From an uncultured Hyphomicrobiales bacterium (GTDB lineage: Bacteria > Pseudomonadota > Alphaproteobacteria > Rhizobiales > Ancalomicrobiaceae), in contig CAIYYN010000008.1 in assembly GCA_903930435.1 (NCBI GenBank), forward strand, positions 186,001 to 250,000: a stretch of 64,000 nucleotides of DNA, in the 5' to 3' direction. The translations under genes were made by a program, and so were the position numbers. The notes under the pieces were generated by a model, which had not been told where the DNA came from, searched no databases, and saw only the letters and a list, made by a program, of their open reading frames with translations. Numbering within the stretch: position 1 is the stretch's first letter; each line of letters begins with the position of its first letter. Positions 1 through 8,544 of this stretch are shown in pieces.

Positions 1-282
1 CTTGTGCCTGAAATTCGTGATCGGGATCTCGTGCACACCATCATCTTCGATGAACTCTGCAAGGGCATCGTCAACGACCGGTCACGGGATGAGTACTTGA
101 GGATCATCCAGCGTGGGGCGGAACGCGGCGCTGATTCCGTCATCCTCGGCTGCACGGAGATTGGTCTCCTGATCAACCAGAGCCATTCGCCACTGCCGAC
201 ATTTGACTCAACGCTGATCCATGCAACCGCTGCGGTCGATTTCGCCGAGGCCGCCGAGCGAGCCGTGCGGAATGCCGCCTGA
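1..282 (+). CDS. Aspartate/glutamate racemase family protein, C-terminal part
   Basis: The reading frame is open from the window edge, so the N-terminus is missing and only about 93 residues are seen. The stretch ADSVILGCTEIGLLI is the second-cysteine motif (GCTE) of the Asp/Glu racemase superfamily (YgeA-like racemases, hydantoin racemase, maleate isomerase, arylmalonate decarboxylase). The preceding EL-KGI helix and the final IHATAAVDFA helix also fit that fold. The family isomerises or racemises small acids with a Cys pair; only the second Cys is in this window. It lies 107 bp upstream of nicA on the same strand, so a role in nicotinate catabolism is possible but not shown. The family is secure; the substrate is unknown. 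Confidence 0.8.
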   Translation, partial: LVPEIRDRDLVHTIIFDELCKGIVNDRSRDEYLRIIQRGAERGADSVILGCTEIGLLINQSHSPLPTFDSTLIHATAAVDFAEAAERAVRNAA

Positions 283-389
283 GGTCTCCATGCACGTCGA
301 CAATCGTTGTTGCATGGCGTTTTCGTCTATGGACTAATGCGTCGGACTGAGCTTGCGTCTCGGGTCATCGCAACGAGACGGAGGCGAGT

Positions 390-863
390 GTGATCGAATT
401 CACCGTCAATGGTCAAAGGGTTCGGTTGGATTTGCCGCGCAAGACGCCGCTGCTGTCGGTCTTGCGCAATGACCTCGAACTGAATGGTCCGAAATTTGGC
501 TGCGGCCTCGGTGAATGCGGTGCCTGCACGATCCTGGTAGACGGGCGGGCAGCTCGCGCCTGCGTCCTCACGCTGAACGAGGCGGAAGGGCGGTCGGTGA
601 CAACGCTTGAGGGGCTCGGCAGTACGGCCATGCCTCATCCGGTTCAGGATGCCTTCATTGCAGCCTCTGGCACGCAGTGCGGGTATTGCCTCAACGGCAT
701 GATCATGACGACCGTTGCCCTGTTGACGGAGAACCCCTCGGCTGGCGAAGCTGAAATCCGCGACGCACTGCGCTATAATTTGTGTCGGTGCGGTGCACAT
801 GTGGAGATCCTCGCCGCCGCCATGCACGCGGCGACCGCGCTCAAGACGACGGTGCCATGCTGA
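390..863 (+). CDS. nicA: Nicotinate dehydrogenase small subunit, [2Fe-2S] protein
   Basis: This is the electron-transfer subunit of a molybdenum hydroxylase that converts nicotinate to 6-hydroxynicotinate. Residues 38-58 hold the plant-ferredoxin type motif (C38, C43, C46, C58). The second, C-terminal cluster is bound by the CGYC and CRC motifs around residues 97 and 131. The 157-residue length equals that of Pseudomonas putida NicA as I remember it. The start is GTG at 390, preceded by a good ribosome site (GGAGGCGA). The stop overlaps the start of nicB by a few bases, which implies translational coupling. IorA (isoquinoline oxidoreductase) is the other close family; the downstream 6-hydroxynicotinate reductase and enamidase favour nicotinate. 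Confidence 0.85.
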   Translation: MIEFTVNGQRVRLDLPRKTPLLSVLRNDLELNGPKFGCGLGECGACTILVDGRAARACVLTLNEAEGRSVTTLEGLGSTAMPHPVQDAFIAASGTQCGYCLNGMIMTTVALLTENPSAGEAEIRDALRYNLCRCGAHVEILAAAMHAATALKTTVPC

Positions 864-3800
864 TGGCCGATGTCACCGAGCACCGGACGCGGGCTGATTT
901 TCTCGAGGCAAACAGTACGCTCGCCGTTGTTCGCCCGCTCAATGCCGAACCTGTCGACGACGCGTCGACGGATAGTCTCGAACCCTTTGTCGTGATTGAT
1001 GCGCAGGGTGGCGTCCATGCCTTCAATGGCCATGTTGATCTTGGAACAGGTATCCGAACCGCACTGGGCCAAATCGTCGCCGAAGAATTGGATGTCCCGT
1101 TCGAGCGTGTGACACTGGTGCTGGGTCACACCGGACTTGTGCCGAACCAGGGACCGACGATTGCCTCGGAGACAATCCAGATTGCAGCCGTTCCGCTCCG
1201 CAATGCGGCAGCACAGGCGCGGCACTGGCTGGTTGCCGAGGCAGCGAAGCGCTTCGGATTGTCAGTCGACCAGTTGACGATTGAGGATGGACTGATCCGG
1301 CCACGCACCCCTGACAATCGCGCACTGACATTTGGCGATCTAATCGGCGATGCCCGAATTCGGCTCAGGCTCGCGGATGATGTCGCGTTGAAGCCGGTGG
1401 CAGACTACCGGATCGTTGGTCAGTCGCAGGCACGCGTCGATTTGCCCGCCAAGGCAACGGGCGTGCTTGTCTTCGTGCACGACATGCGTCTGCCCGGCAT
1501 GTTGCACGGTCGCGTCGTGCGGCCGCCCTATGCGGGGGTAGATGTCGGGCCACATGTGGGGACAAGCCTGCTCTCCGTAGACCGATCCTCCATCGCGCAT
1601 ATTCCCGGCATTGTAGATGTCGTGGTCATCGGCGATTTCGTCGGGATCATTGCCGAGCGCGAAGAGCAGGCTGAAGAGGCCATGCGGGCGCTTCACGTGG
1701 AGTGGCGACCCGGCCCACGGTTGACGGACCTATCAGACATATCGGCAGCCCTTGTCGCAAACCCATCGAAGCCGCGCGTGATCAAGAACGACGGCGACGT
1801 CGATGCCGCGATTTCCAAAGCTGCGCAGCGACTGAGCCGAACCTATGTTTGGCCCTACCAATTGCACGGATCGATTGGTCCAAGCTGCGCGCTGGCGTCC
1901 TTCGAGGCGGGACGACTTACTGTCTGGTCTGGTACACAAAACCCGGTGCCAATGCAGGGTGATCTGGCCCGGCTGCTGGATTTGCCGGAGCGATGTGTCG
2001 ATGTCATCCGCATGGAGGCATCCGGGTGTTACGGGCGCAATGGCGCGGATGACGTGACAGCAGATGCGGCGCTCCTGTCGCGGGCAGTTGGCCGAACAGT
2101 GCGTGTCCAGTTGGCGCGGGATCAGGAGCATCAGTGGGAGCCGAAGGGCACCGGTCAGGTGATGACGTCCGACGGCGGCCTGGACGCTGATGGAACCGTC
2201 ATCGCCTATGACTTCTCCACGCGCTATCCCTCGAATTTTGCGCCGACGCTGGCACTTCTTTTGACTGGCAAGGTCGATGCGACCAAGCCGCAAGTGGTTG
2301 AAATGGGCGACCGGACGGCGGTCGGCCCCTATGAGTTCGCCAATCATCGTGTCACGGTGCATGACATGCCGCCGATCGTCCGGGCGTCCTGGTTTCGCGG
2401 CGTGTCGGCCCTGCCCAATTCATTCGCGCATGAGAGCTATATCGACGAACTGGCGACCATGGCCGGTGTTGACCCGGTAGAATTCCGCCTGCGCTATCTC
2501 AGGGACAAGCGCGGCAGCGATCTGATCAGGGCGACGGCTGAGCGTGCTAATTGGCAACCCCATACGCGTCCGCAGATGATCCGCGACGACGATGGAGTGC
2601 TACATGGGCGTGGGTTTGCCTACGCCGTTTACATGCACTCAAAGAATTCGGCGACGGCGGCAGCTTGGTCGGCGTGGGTTGCTGACGTAGCCGTCAATCC
2701 GGCGACCGGCGATGTCGCGTTGAGCCGGATCACGGTCGGGCAAGATTCCGGCTTGATGATCAACCCCGACGGGGTCCGGCACCAGATCAATGGCAATGTC
2801 GTCCAGTCCATAAGCCGGGTCATGAAGGAAGAAGTGACCTTCAACGATATCGCGGTCACGACTCGGGAGTGGGGTGCGTATCCGCTCCTGACGTTCCCGG
2901 AATTGCCGCCCATTGACGTGCTCATGGTGCCGCGACCGGAAGAACCGCCACTCGGGGTGGGTGAATCCGCGTCAGTGCCGAGCGCTGCCGCCATCGCGAA
3001 TGCGATCTTTGATGCCACAGGTGTCCGGTTTACGGAGCTGCCCTTTACACCTGAGCGCATCCGGAAAGGATTGCGAGCGGTGGGATATGCTGAGGCGGCA
3101 GCGCCTGTTTCGTTGCCTGCTTCGGCGAAGGTACCAGTCCGCAAGCCCTTCAATCGCTGGTTACCGGTCTTAACGTCAGCTGTTGCGGCAATCGGCATGA
3201 TTGGCGCGGCGACGCTGCCGATCCGCTCAGCGATCGCCCCGATTCTACGGCCAGATCCCTCGGTCTATTCCGAAGCGACTATCGAGCGTGGTCGATTGCT
3301 GGCAAAGCTGGGGGCCTGCATCACCTGCCACACAACCGAAGCCGAGTCGCCGCTGGCGGGCGGCAGGGCCATCGAAACGCCGTTTGGCCGCGTTTACACG
3401 ACGAATATCACGCCCGATGTCGACACGGGCATCGGCAGCTGGAGCTTTACGGCCTTCGAACGTGCCATGCGCGACGGCATCTCGCGGGATGGGCATCATC
3501 TCTATCCCGCATTCCCCTATACCTCTTTTGCCAAGACCTCCGAGGCGGACCTGCAGGCGCTCTATGCGTTCCTGATGGCGCAGCCGCCGGTCGCTCAATC
3601 AAATATACCGTCTAACCTGTCCTTTCCCTTCAATGTCCGACCATTGATGGCCGCTTGGAATACGCTGTTCCATCGCGCCACTCCATTTGAACCTAGCCCT
3701 GCGAAGACAGACCTCTGGAACAAGGGTGCCTATCTCGTCGAGGGGCTCGGGCATTGTTCGGCGTGCCATAGTCCACGCAATGCGCTGGGCGCGGAAATGG

Positions 3801-4453
3801 ACGGGCAGGCACATCTGGCGGGCGGGGTTGTCGAAGGTTGGGAGGCACCCGCGCTGACGGCCCTGTCTAACGCGCCGGTGCCCTGGACTGAGGCCGCGTT
3901 CTACGACTATCTGCGGACCGGATTTTCCGGTGAACACGGTGCAGTTGCCGGACCGATGGCCCCGGTCGTCGCCGAATTGAAGACGCTGCCCGATACGGAT
4001 ATCAAGGCCATGGCCCATTATCTCGCCAGCCTGAACCCGGCAGCCGCGACGGTCGATACCGGCAAGCTCGTGCAGGAACGCGAGGCACTTGCTGCTGCCC
4101 GCGCATTGACGCCGGTTTCGACCGATGGGGCCAGACTTTACGAGGGGGCGTGTGCCGTTTGCCATGAACCGGGCAGGGGGCCGACGCTCTTTGGTGTGAA
4201 GCCGTCGCTGGTCCTGAATTCAGCCGTACACGCCGATCAACCCGATACGCTCATTCGTGTGATCCTAGAAGGCATCCATGTCGACCAACTCGGTGAACTC
4301 GGCGCGATGCCCGCTTTCTCAAACCATCTGGACGATCATCAAGTCGCCGACGTCGTTCGCTACCTGCGCGGGCGATTTGCAAGTGATCGATCTGATTGGG
4401 ATCAATTGGAGGGTCGCGTTGCCGTGATACGTAGACAGTTGAGTATGCATTAG
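857..4453 (+). CDS. nicB: Nicotinate dehydrogenase large subunit: molybdopterin domain plus three cytochrome c domains
   Basis: This is the catalytic subunit of nicotinate hydroxylase, about 1198 residues, very near the size of P. putida NicB. Roughly residues 1-750 form the xanthine-dehydrogenase-like molybdopterin-binding part. A hydrophobic stretch follows at about 768-790. The C-terminal third has three haem c sites, CITCH (C821), CSACH (C967) and CAVCH (C1099), so electrons should pass from Mo through NicA to the cytochromes and then to the respiratory chain. I chose ATG 857 because it overlaps the nicA stop; ATG 863 is equally possible. An in-frame extension to 782 lies inside nicA and is rejected. 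The hydrophobic stretch suggests a membrane anchor with the haem domains on the other side. Other Mo-hydroxylase/cytochrome fusions act on aldehydes or isoquinoline. Confidence 0.85.
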   Translation: MLMADVTEHRTRADFLEANSTLAVVRPLNAEPVDDASTDSLEPFVVIDAQGGVHAFNGHVDLGTGIRTALGQIVAEELDVPFERVTLVLGHTGLVPNQGPTIASETIQIAAVPLRNAAAQARHWLVAEAAKRFGLSVDQLTIEDGLIRPRTPDNRALTFGDLIGDARIRLRLADDVALKPVADYRIVGQSQARVDLPAKATGVLVFVHDMRLPGMLHGRVVRPPYAGVDVGPHVGTSLLSVDRSSIAHIPGIVDVVVIGDFVGIIAEREEQAEEAMRALHVEWRPGPRLTDLSDISAALVANPSKPRVIKNDGDVDAAISKAAQRLSRTYVWPYQLHGSIGPSCALASFEAGRLTVWSGTQNPVPMQGDLARLLDLPERCVDVIRMEASGCYGRNGADDVTADAALLSRAVGRTVRVQLARDQEHQWEPKGTGQVMTSDGGLDADGTVIAYDFSTRYPSNFAPTLALLLTGKVDATKPQVVEMGDRTAVGPYEFANHRVTVHDMPPIVRASWFRGVSALPNSFAHESYIDELATMAGVDPVEFRLRYLRDKRGSDLIRATAERANWQPHTRPQMIRDDDGVLHGRGFAYAVYMHSKNSATAAAWSAWVADVAVNPATGDVALSRITVGQDSGLMINPDGVRHQINGNVVQSISRVMKEEVTFNDIAVTTREWGAYPLLTFPELPPIDVLMVPRPEEPPLGVGESASVPSAAAIANAIFDATGVRFTELPFTPERIRKGLRAVGYAEAAAPVSLPASAKVPVRKPFNRWLPVLTSAVAAIGMIGAATLPIRSAIAPILRPDPSVYSEATIERGRLLAKLGACITCHTTEAESPLAGGRAIETPFGRVYTTNITPDVDTGIGSWSFTAFERAMRDGISRDGHHLYPAFPYTSFAKTSEADLQALYAFLMAQPPVAQSNIPSNLSFPFNVRPLMAAWNTLFHRATPFEPSPAKTDLWNKGAYLVEGLGHCSACHSPRNALGAEMDGQAHLAGGVVEGWEAPALTALSNAPVPWTEAAFYDYLRTGFSGEHGAVAGPMAPVVAELKTLPDTDIKAMAHYLASLNPAAATVDTGKLVQEREALAAARALTPVSTDGARLYEGACAVCHEPGRGPTLFGVKPSLVLNSAVHADQPDTLIRVILEGIHVDQLGELGAMPAFSNHLDDHQVADVVRYLRGRFASDRSDWDQLEGRVAVIRRQLSMH

Positions 4454-4520
4454 ACACTTGACACTTGACACATTCGGTATCCTGTCAGATCATTTGCATA
4501 CAAACAAACGAGGCGTTTGG

Positions 4521-5996
4521 ATGCCGGAAGTAGCCGATACGACTGACGACAAGGTGCGCTGCGATGCGTGCCCGGTGACCTGTTTTATCAAGCCGGGCAT
4601 GGTCGGTGCGTGTGATCGTTACGGCAATGACGACGGCAAGCTCGTTCGCGTCGATCCACACGTCATTCTGCATCAGACCATCGAACATGGCGGTACGCTG
4701 ATGCCCTTTGTTCAATCCGCTGATGACTGGGATGGCAAGATCGTTGCCGACAAATCCGTCTTTGTTACAGCCATCGGTGCGGGCACGACCTACCCCGATT
4801 ACAAACCCGCGCCGTTTATCGTCTCTTCAACGATCGATGGCGTCGACATGGTCACGGTGGTGACCGAAGGTATCTTCAGTTACTGCGGCGTGAAGGTGAA
4901 GGTCGATACGGATCGATATCTGGGGCCGGAACAGGCGACCGTCCGGGTGGATGGTGAACCCATTGGCCATGTGACAACCGGCGAATATGGGTCGCAGATG
5001 CTGTCGCTTGGCGGCGTGCATCACCTCGTCGGTGGAACGAAAAAGGAAGGCCGTGTTACCTGCGAAGCCTTGCTGGCACTGTCGAACTGCAAGCCCGTGG
5101 AATTGTCGATTGATGACGGCGTGACAATCGTCGTTGAAGCGGGCAAGCCCCCCGTGATCAACGGCGTCAAGGAAGATCGCATGCGGGTAGGCTGCGGATC
5201 TGCCGCCATCGGCATGTTTGCCAAGCAGTGGCAAGGGCTTGTTGATGAGGTCGTCGTCGTTGATGATCACATCACTGGCGTGCTCTCGGAACATCAGGCT
5301 GGCAAGGTCCTCGGGATCGAGCCGACAGGCATTCGCATGAAGGGCAGGCGATCGACGCCGGGCCGGTATTTTCAGGTCGCCGAGCCGGGTACTGGCTGGG
5401 GCGGGACCAATATCACGGACCCCTTGTCGATCCTCGGGCCCTTCAACGCAAAAGTCGCCAAGCCCGGTACGACAATGCTCATGGTTTCAACAACGGGAGA
5501 GCATTTCGGCTTCTACCGGCTGAATGACGCCTTGCAGCCCATCGAGGAAGACTTGCCGGAGGCGCTCAGGCTATCGGTCGAACGCATTGCCGAGAATTGC
5601 GAACCTGCCTTGGCGACCGTCCTGTTCATGGCTGGTGCCGGAGGTTCGCTGCGTTCCGGCGTAACGGAAAATCCCGTTCGGTTGACGCGGTCAGTCAAGG
5701 AAGCGTTCACCCAGGTCACCTGCGGCGGTGCGCCCGTCTATGTCTGGCCCGGTGGCGGCATCACGTTCATGGTTGATGTCACCCGGTTGCCGGAAAATGC
5801 CTTCGGATCGGTTCCAACACCCGCGCTCGTCGCACCCATCGAGTTCACGCTCACGCTTGCTCGCTATGCCGAACTGGGCGGACATATAGAACATGTGCAG
5901 CCGCTTGCAACGGTCTTGGCGGCAAACCCGAAGTCGGTCGATCTGCAACCAGACAATCCCTGGCCATTGTTGGCCGGTTTGACGCACTCGCGATGA
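4521..5996 (+). CDS. hnr: 6-hydroxynicotinate reductase
   Basis: The family member reduces 6-hydroxynicotinate to 1,4,5,6-tetrahydro-6-oxonicotinate using low-potential electrons from ferredoxin. The 491-residue protein begins with a cysteine motif (C14, C17, C21, C31) fitting an Fe-S site. More cysteines in FSYCGVKV and RVGCGSAA may hold further clusters. The Eubacterium barkeri enzyme is described as carrying iron-sulphur clusters and a covalently bound flavin. ATG 4521 is preceded by GAGG at good spacing; an in-frame TTG at 4458 lacks a clear site. Two TTGACA hexamers at 4458-4463 and 4465-4470 in the 67-bp gap after nicB may be a separate promoter. The stop overlaps the next gene by 4 bp. 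Confidence 0.85.
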   Translation: MPEVADTTDDKVRCDACPVTCFIKPGMVGACDRYGNDDGKLVRVDPHVILHQTIEHGGTLMPFVQSADDWDGKIVADKSVFVTAIGAGTTYPDYKPAPFIVSSTIDGVDMVTVVTEGIFSYCGVKVKVDTDRYLGPEQATVRVDGEPIGHVTTGEYGSQMLSLGGVHHLVGGTKKEGRVTCEALLALSNCKPVELSIDDGVTIVVEAGKPPVINGVKEDRMRVGCGSAAIGMFAKQWQGLVDEVVVVDDHITGVLSEHQAGKVLGIEPTGIRMKGRRSTPGRYFQVAEPGTGWGGTNITDPLSILGPFNAKVAKPGTTMLMVSTTGEHFGFYRLNDALQPIEEDLPEALRLSVERIAENCEPALATVLFMAGAGGSLRSGVTENPVRLTRSVKEAFTQVTCGGAPVYVWPGGGITFMVDVTRLPENAFGSVPTPALVAPIEFTLTLARYAELGGHIEHVQPLATVLAANPKSVDLQPDNPWPLLAGLTHSR

Positions 5997-6955
5997 CGGC
6001 GGCGGGATCGGTTTCGGCGCATATCCGATTGCCCCAATTCCGCTGGCTGGATGGTCGTCGCCGCATCCATCTGAGCGATGGTCCGATTGACCTGATCATT
6101 GAAGCCTATGGACCACCTGACGTCGTCGAGCGCGCCTATGCCGCCGCCTATGACCGATTGACCGGCCTGCTCGATGAACTCTGTGCCGAACTTCCGCAAT
6201 TGCGCAGGCAAGTCTTTCCCGGACAGAAGGTGTTGCGAGGTTCAGTCGCGAGCCGAATGGAGGCATCCGTCTTGCCCTATGCCAGCGACGGCTTCATCAC
6301 CCCGATGGCGGCAGTCGCGGGTAGCGTCGCAGATACGGTTCTGGCGGCGCTCGTCGCAGGTGCAGGGGGAGAATTGTCACGCGCCTTCGTCAATAATGGC
6401 GGCGATATCGCGTTGCATCTGACGCCGGGCACACGGTTTGTCGCGGGGCTGGTGACAAGACCCGATCAGCCAAGCCTGTTTGCCCGGACCGAGATCCCTG
6501 CCGAATCCGGGATACGTGGGATCACAACGTCAGGCGCACCGGGCCGCAGCTTTTCGCTCGGGATCGCAGACGCGGTGACCGTGCTCGGGGCCACGGCAGC
6601 CGAGGCCGATGCGGCAGCGACCGTGATTGCCAACGCCGTCGATCTCCCCGGTGATCCGCGTATCCTGCGCCGTCCGGCAAATGCGCTGCAACCGGATAGT
6701 GATCTGGAGGAGCGGCTTGTGACGTGCCATGTGCCGTCGCTCGCAGAGCAGGACAAGGCGATTGCGCTTGAGCGTGGACGTGTCGTCGCAAACAGACTTG
6801 TATCAGACGGCAGAATCTCCGGCGCGGCGCTTTATCTGCAAGGCGCTACCCGTTTTGTATCCTTGCCCCTCGCGTTGGCGCTATCGTCGACAGTGATAGA
6901 GGAAGGCACGACCTCGAACACACTGTTAATCACTGGAGGAGCCGGAGATGGCTGA
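5993..6955 (+). CDS. UPF0280 family protein (ApbE-like)
   Basis: A 320-residue protein of the UPF0280 family, distantly related to ApbE, the FAD:protein FMN transferase. Visible family features are the central stretch ASDGFITPMAAVAGSVAD, the NNGGDIAL turn followed by a beta-rich part, and the GITTSG segment near residues 180-185, which resembles the ApbE nucleotide-binding region. No signal peptide is seen, so it should be cytoplasmic, unlike many ApbE lipoproteins. Its ATG overlaps the hnr stop by 4 bp (ATGA), which ties it tightly to hnr. Because the characterised 6-hydroxynicotinate reductase carries a covalent flavin, I infer that this protein may attach or insert that flavin. The family call is good; the function is inference. 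Confidence 0.75.
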   Translation: MTAAGSVSAHIRLPQFRWLDGRRRIHLSDGPIDLIIEAYGPPDVVERAYAAAYDRLTGLLDELCAELPQLRRQVFPGQKVLRGSVASRMEASVLPYASDGFITPMAAVAGSVADTVLAALVAGAGGELSRAFVNNGGDIALHLTPGTRFVAGLVTRPDQPSLFARTEIPAESGIRGITTSGAPGRSFSLGIADAVTVLGATAAEADAAATVIANAVDLPGDPRILRRPANALQPDSDLEERLVTCHVPSLAEQDKAIALERGRVVANRLVSDGRISGAALYLQGATRFVSLPLALALSSTVIEEGTTSNTLLITGGAGDG

Positions 6956-7532
6956 CGTGGACATCCGCAAGAAAATCATCATTCTGGAGGAAATCCTGCA
7001 CGAAGGTGGTCCTCCTGCAGCCACGCCTTTGAAGCGCGGGGCAATCGTTTCAGTGATCAAGAACCCCTTCGCCGGTCGCTACGTCGAGGATATCGCCTTT
7101 TTCATGAAGGATCTGGAGCCGCTTGGCCTGTCAATGGCGCACGAGCTCGTCGGAGCCTTGGGCGGCGATCCAAAGCGCGTGGAAGGCTATGGCAAGGGCG
7201 CAATCGTCGGTACAGCCGGTGAACTGGAACATGGCGCGCTCTGGCATGCGCCCGGCGGTTACGCGATGCGCGCCGTGCTCGGCGATGCCAAGGCGATTGT
7301 TGCCTCGACCAAAAAGGTCGGCGGACCCGGCACCAAGCTGGACGTGCCGGTCACCCATATCAATGCGTCCTACGTCCGAAGCCATTTCGATGCTTTCGAA
7401 GTGGGGGTTACAGATGCACCGCGCGCTGATGAAATGGCGTTGATCCTCGTGATGACGACGGGATCGCGCATTCATGCGCGGGTTGGCGGATTGGCGGCTA
7501 GTCAGATCAAGGGTGAGGATGGCCTCAGATGA
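6948..7532 (+). CDS. PF06684 'amino acid synthesis' family protein, copy 1
   Basis: A 194-residue protein of the PF06684 (formerly DUF1185) family. Hallmarks are the IKNPFAGRYVEDI motif near residues 31-43, GYGKGAIVGTAGELEHGALWH, and GGPGTKLDVPVTH. Structures of this family were reported to resemble the YjgF/chorismate-mutase fold, but no reaction is established. The start is ATG 6948 with GGAGG ahead; it overlaps the upstream gene by 8 bp, and its stop overlaps the next copy by 4 bp. The two adjacent paralogues share motifs and length but differ enough to be old rather than recent copies. They may form a hetero-oligomer acting on a ring-opened or reduced nicotinate intermediate; that is inference from position only. 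Confidence 0.8.
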   Translation: MADVDIRKKIIILEEILHEGGPPAATPLKRGAIVSVIKNPFAGRYVEDIAFFMKDLEPLGLSMAHELVGALGGDPKRVEGYGKGAIVGTAGELEHGALWHAPGGYAMRAVLGDAKAIVASTKKVGGPGTKLDVPVTHINASYVRSHFDAFEVGVTDAPRADEMALILVMTTGSRIHARVGGLAASQIKGEDGLR

Positions 7533-8113
7533 GTCTCAATGTGCGAAAGTTCGTCACGGTTATGGACGAAGTTCTGACTGAAATGGGGCAGGCGATCACG
7601 CCACCCATTCGGCGGGCAGCGGCACTCGCCATTATCGAAAACCCGTTTGCCGGTCACTATGTCGAGGATCTCACGCCCCTCATCGATATGGGCGAGGAGC
7701 TCGGGCGGATACTGAGTGAACGTGCTTTGGAAGCCTTGGGTATTCAGGGAAGCGATGCGCAAGGGTATGGCAAAGCAGCCCTCGTGGGTGAAAATGGCGA
7801 GATGGAGCACGCTGCCGCCTTGCTGCACCCGAAGATGGGCGCGCCCGTACGGAAAACCCTTCTGAAGGGCGCTGCCCTCATTCCGTCCTCCAAAAAGCGC
7901 GGCGGACCGGGCGCAGAACTCGATATTCCGCTCGGGCACAAGGATGCGGCCTATGTTCGAAGCCATTTTGACGGTATGCAGGTTTCGATAAATGATGCGC
8001 CACGCGCCAACGAAATCGTTGTTGCGGTTGCCATCACGAGCGGTGGACGTCCCTTGCCACGGGTTGGCGGATTGAAGCATCACGAAGTCAAGGGTGAGGA
8101 CGGGCTCAGGTGA
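7529..8113 (+). CDS. PF06684 'amino acid synthesis' family protein, copy 2
   Basis: The paralogue of the preceding gene, also 194 residues. It has the same markers: IENPFAGHYVEDL, GYGKAALVGENGEMEHAAAL, GGPGAELDIPLGH, and an identical C-terminal pattern ending in VKGEDGLR. Its ATG overlaps the previous stop (ATGA), and its own stop overlaps the GTG start of the MarR gene (GTGA). The strict head-to-tail coupling suggests the two proteins are made in equal amounts and may work as a complex. The biochemical role is unknown. Similar twin genes elsewhere are usually labelled only 'amino acid synthesis family protein', a name that should not be read as a known function. Confidence 0.8.
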   Translation: MSLNVRKFVTVMDEVLTEMGQAITPPIRRAAALAIIENPFAGHYVEDLTPLIDMGEELGRILSERALEALGIQGSDAQGYGKAALVGENGEMEHAAALLHPKMGAPVRKTLLKGAALIPSSKKRGGPGAELDIPLGHKDAAYVRSHFDGMQVSINDAPRANEIVVAVAITSGGRPLPRVGGLKHHEVKGEDGLR

Positions 8114-8544
8114 CAACGCAAAAGCTGATGAAAGACTCCTATCTGCTGGAAGAGCAGGTGGGCTTCATTCTCCGGCAGGTGAGCCAGAGGCACGCCGCCT
8201 TGTTCATGGCTCGCATGGGCGAAGACATCACGCCGATGCAATGGGCCGCGATGGCCAAACTGCACGAGGTCGGGCCGACCTCACAAAACCTTCTTGGTCG
8301 GATGACGGCCATGGATGCCGCGACAATCAAGGGCGTCGCCGACCGGTTGATGAAGCGTGAGTTTATCGGCACGACTTCCGATGCACTGGATGCGCGCCGC
8401 CGCCTGATAGCCCTCACAGATGAAGGCAGGGCCTTCGTTCTGAAACACTACGACGCAGCATTCGAAATCAGTCGGGAGACTGTTGCACCGCTTGATCCGG
8501 ACGAGTGCAAAACGTTCATCCGCTTGCTGGAAAAGCTTCGGTGA
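8110..8544 (+). CDS. MarR family transcriptional regulator
   Basis: A 144-residue winged-helix regulator of the MarR type. The segment MQWAAMAKLHEVGPTSQNLLGRMTAMDAATIKGVADRL is not quoted whole in families but its parts (a helix-turn-helix at about residues 55-75 and a beta-wing with DARRRLIALTDEGR at about 95-108) are typical. The start is GTG at 8110, overlapping the upstream stop (GTGA), and it is the only start that keeps the N-terminal dimerisation helix. It sits inside the nicotinate operon and is the best local candidate for its regulator, responding to nicotinate or 6-hydroxynicotinate, though no ligand can be read from the sequence. P. putida NicR is also of the MarR type. Confidence 0.85.
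   Translation: MTTQKLMKDSYLLEEQVGFILRQVSQRHAALFMARMGEDITPMQWAAMAKLHEVGPTSQNLLGRMTAMDAATIKGVADRLMKREFIGTTSDALDARRRLIALTDEGRAFVLKHYDAAFEISRETVAPLDPDECKTFIRLLEKLR

Noticed and set aside
782-856. N-terminal extension of NicB
   Set aside because: It is inside the nicA 3' end in another frame with no ribosome site; ATG 857 or 863 is the natural start.
4458-4520. TTG-started extension of hnr
   Set aside because: There is no ribosome site before 4458 and the segment overlaps promoter-like TTGACA hexamers; ATG 4521 has GAGG at proper spacing.
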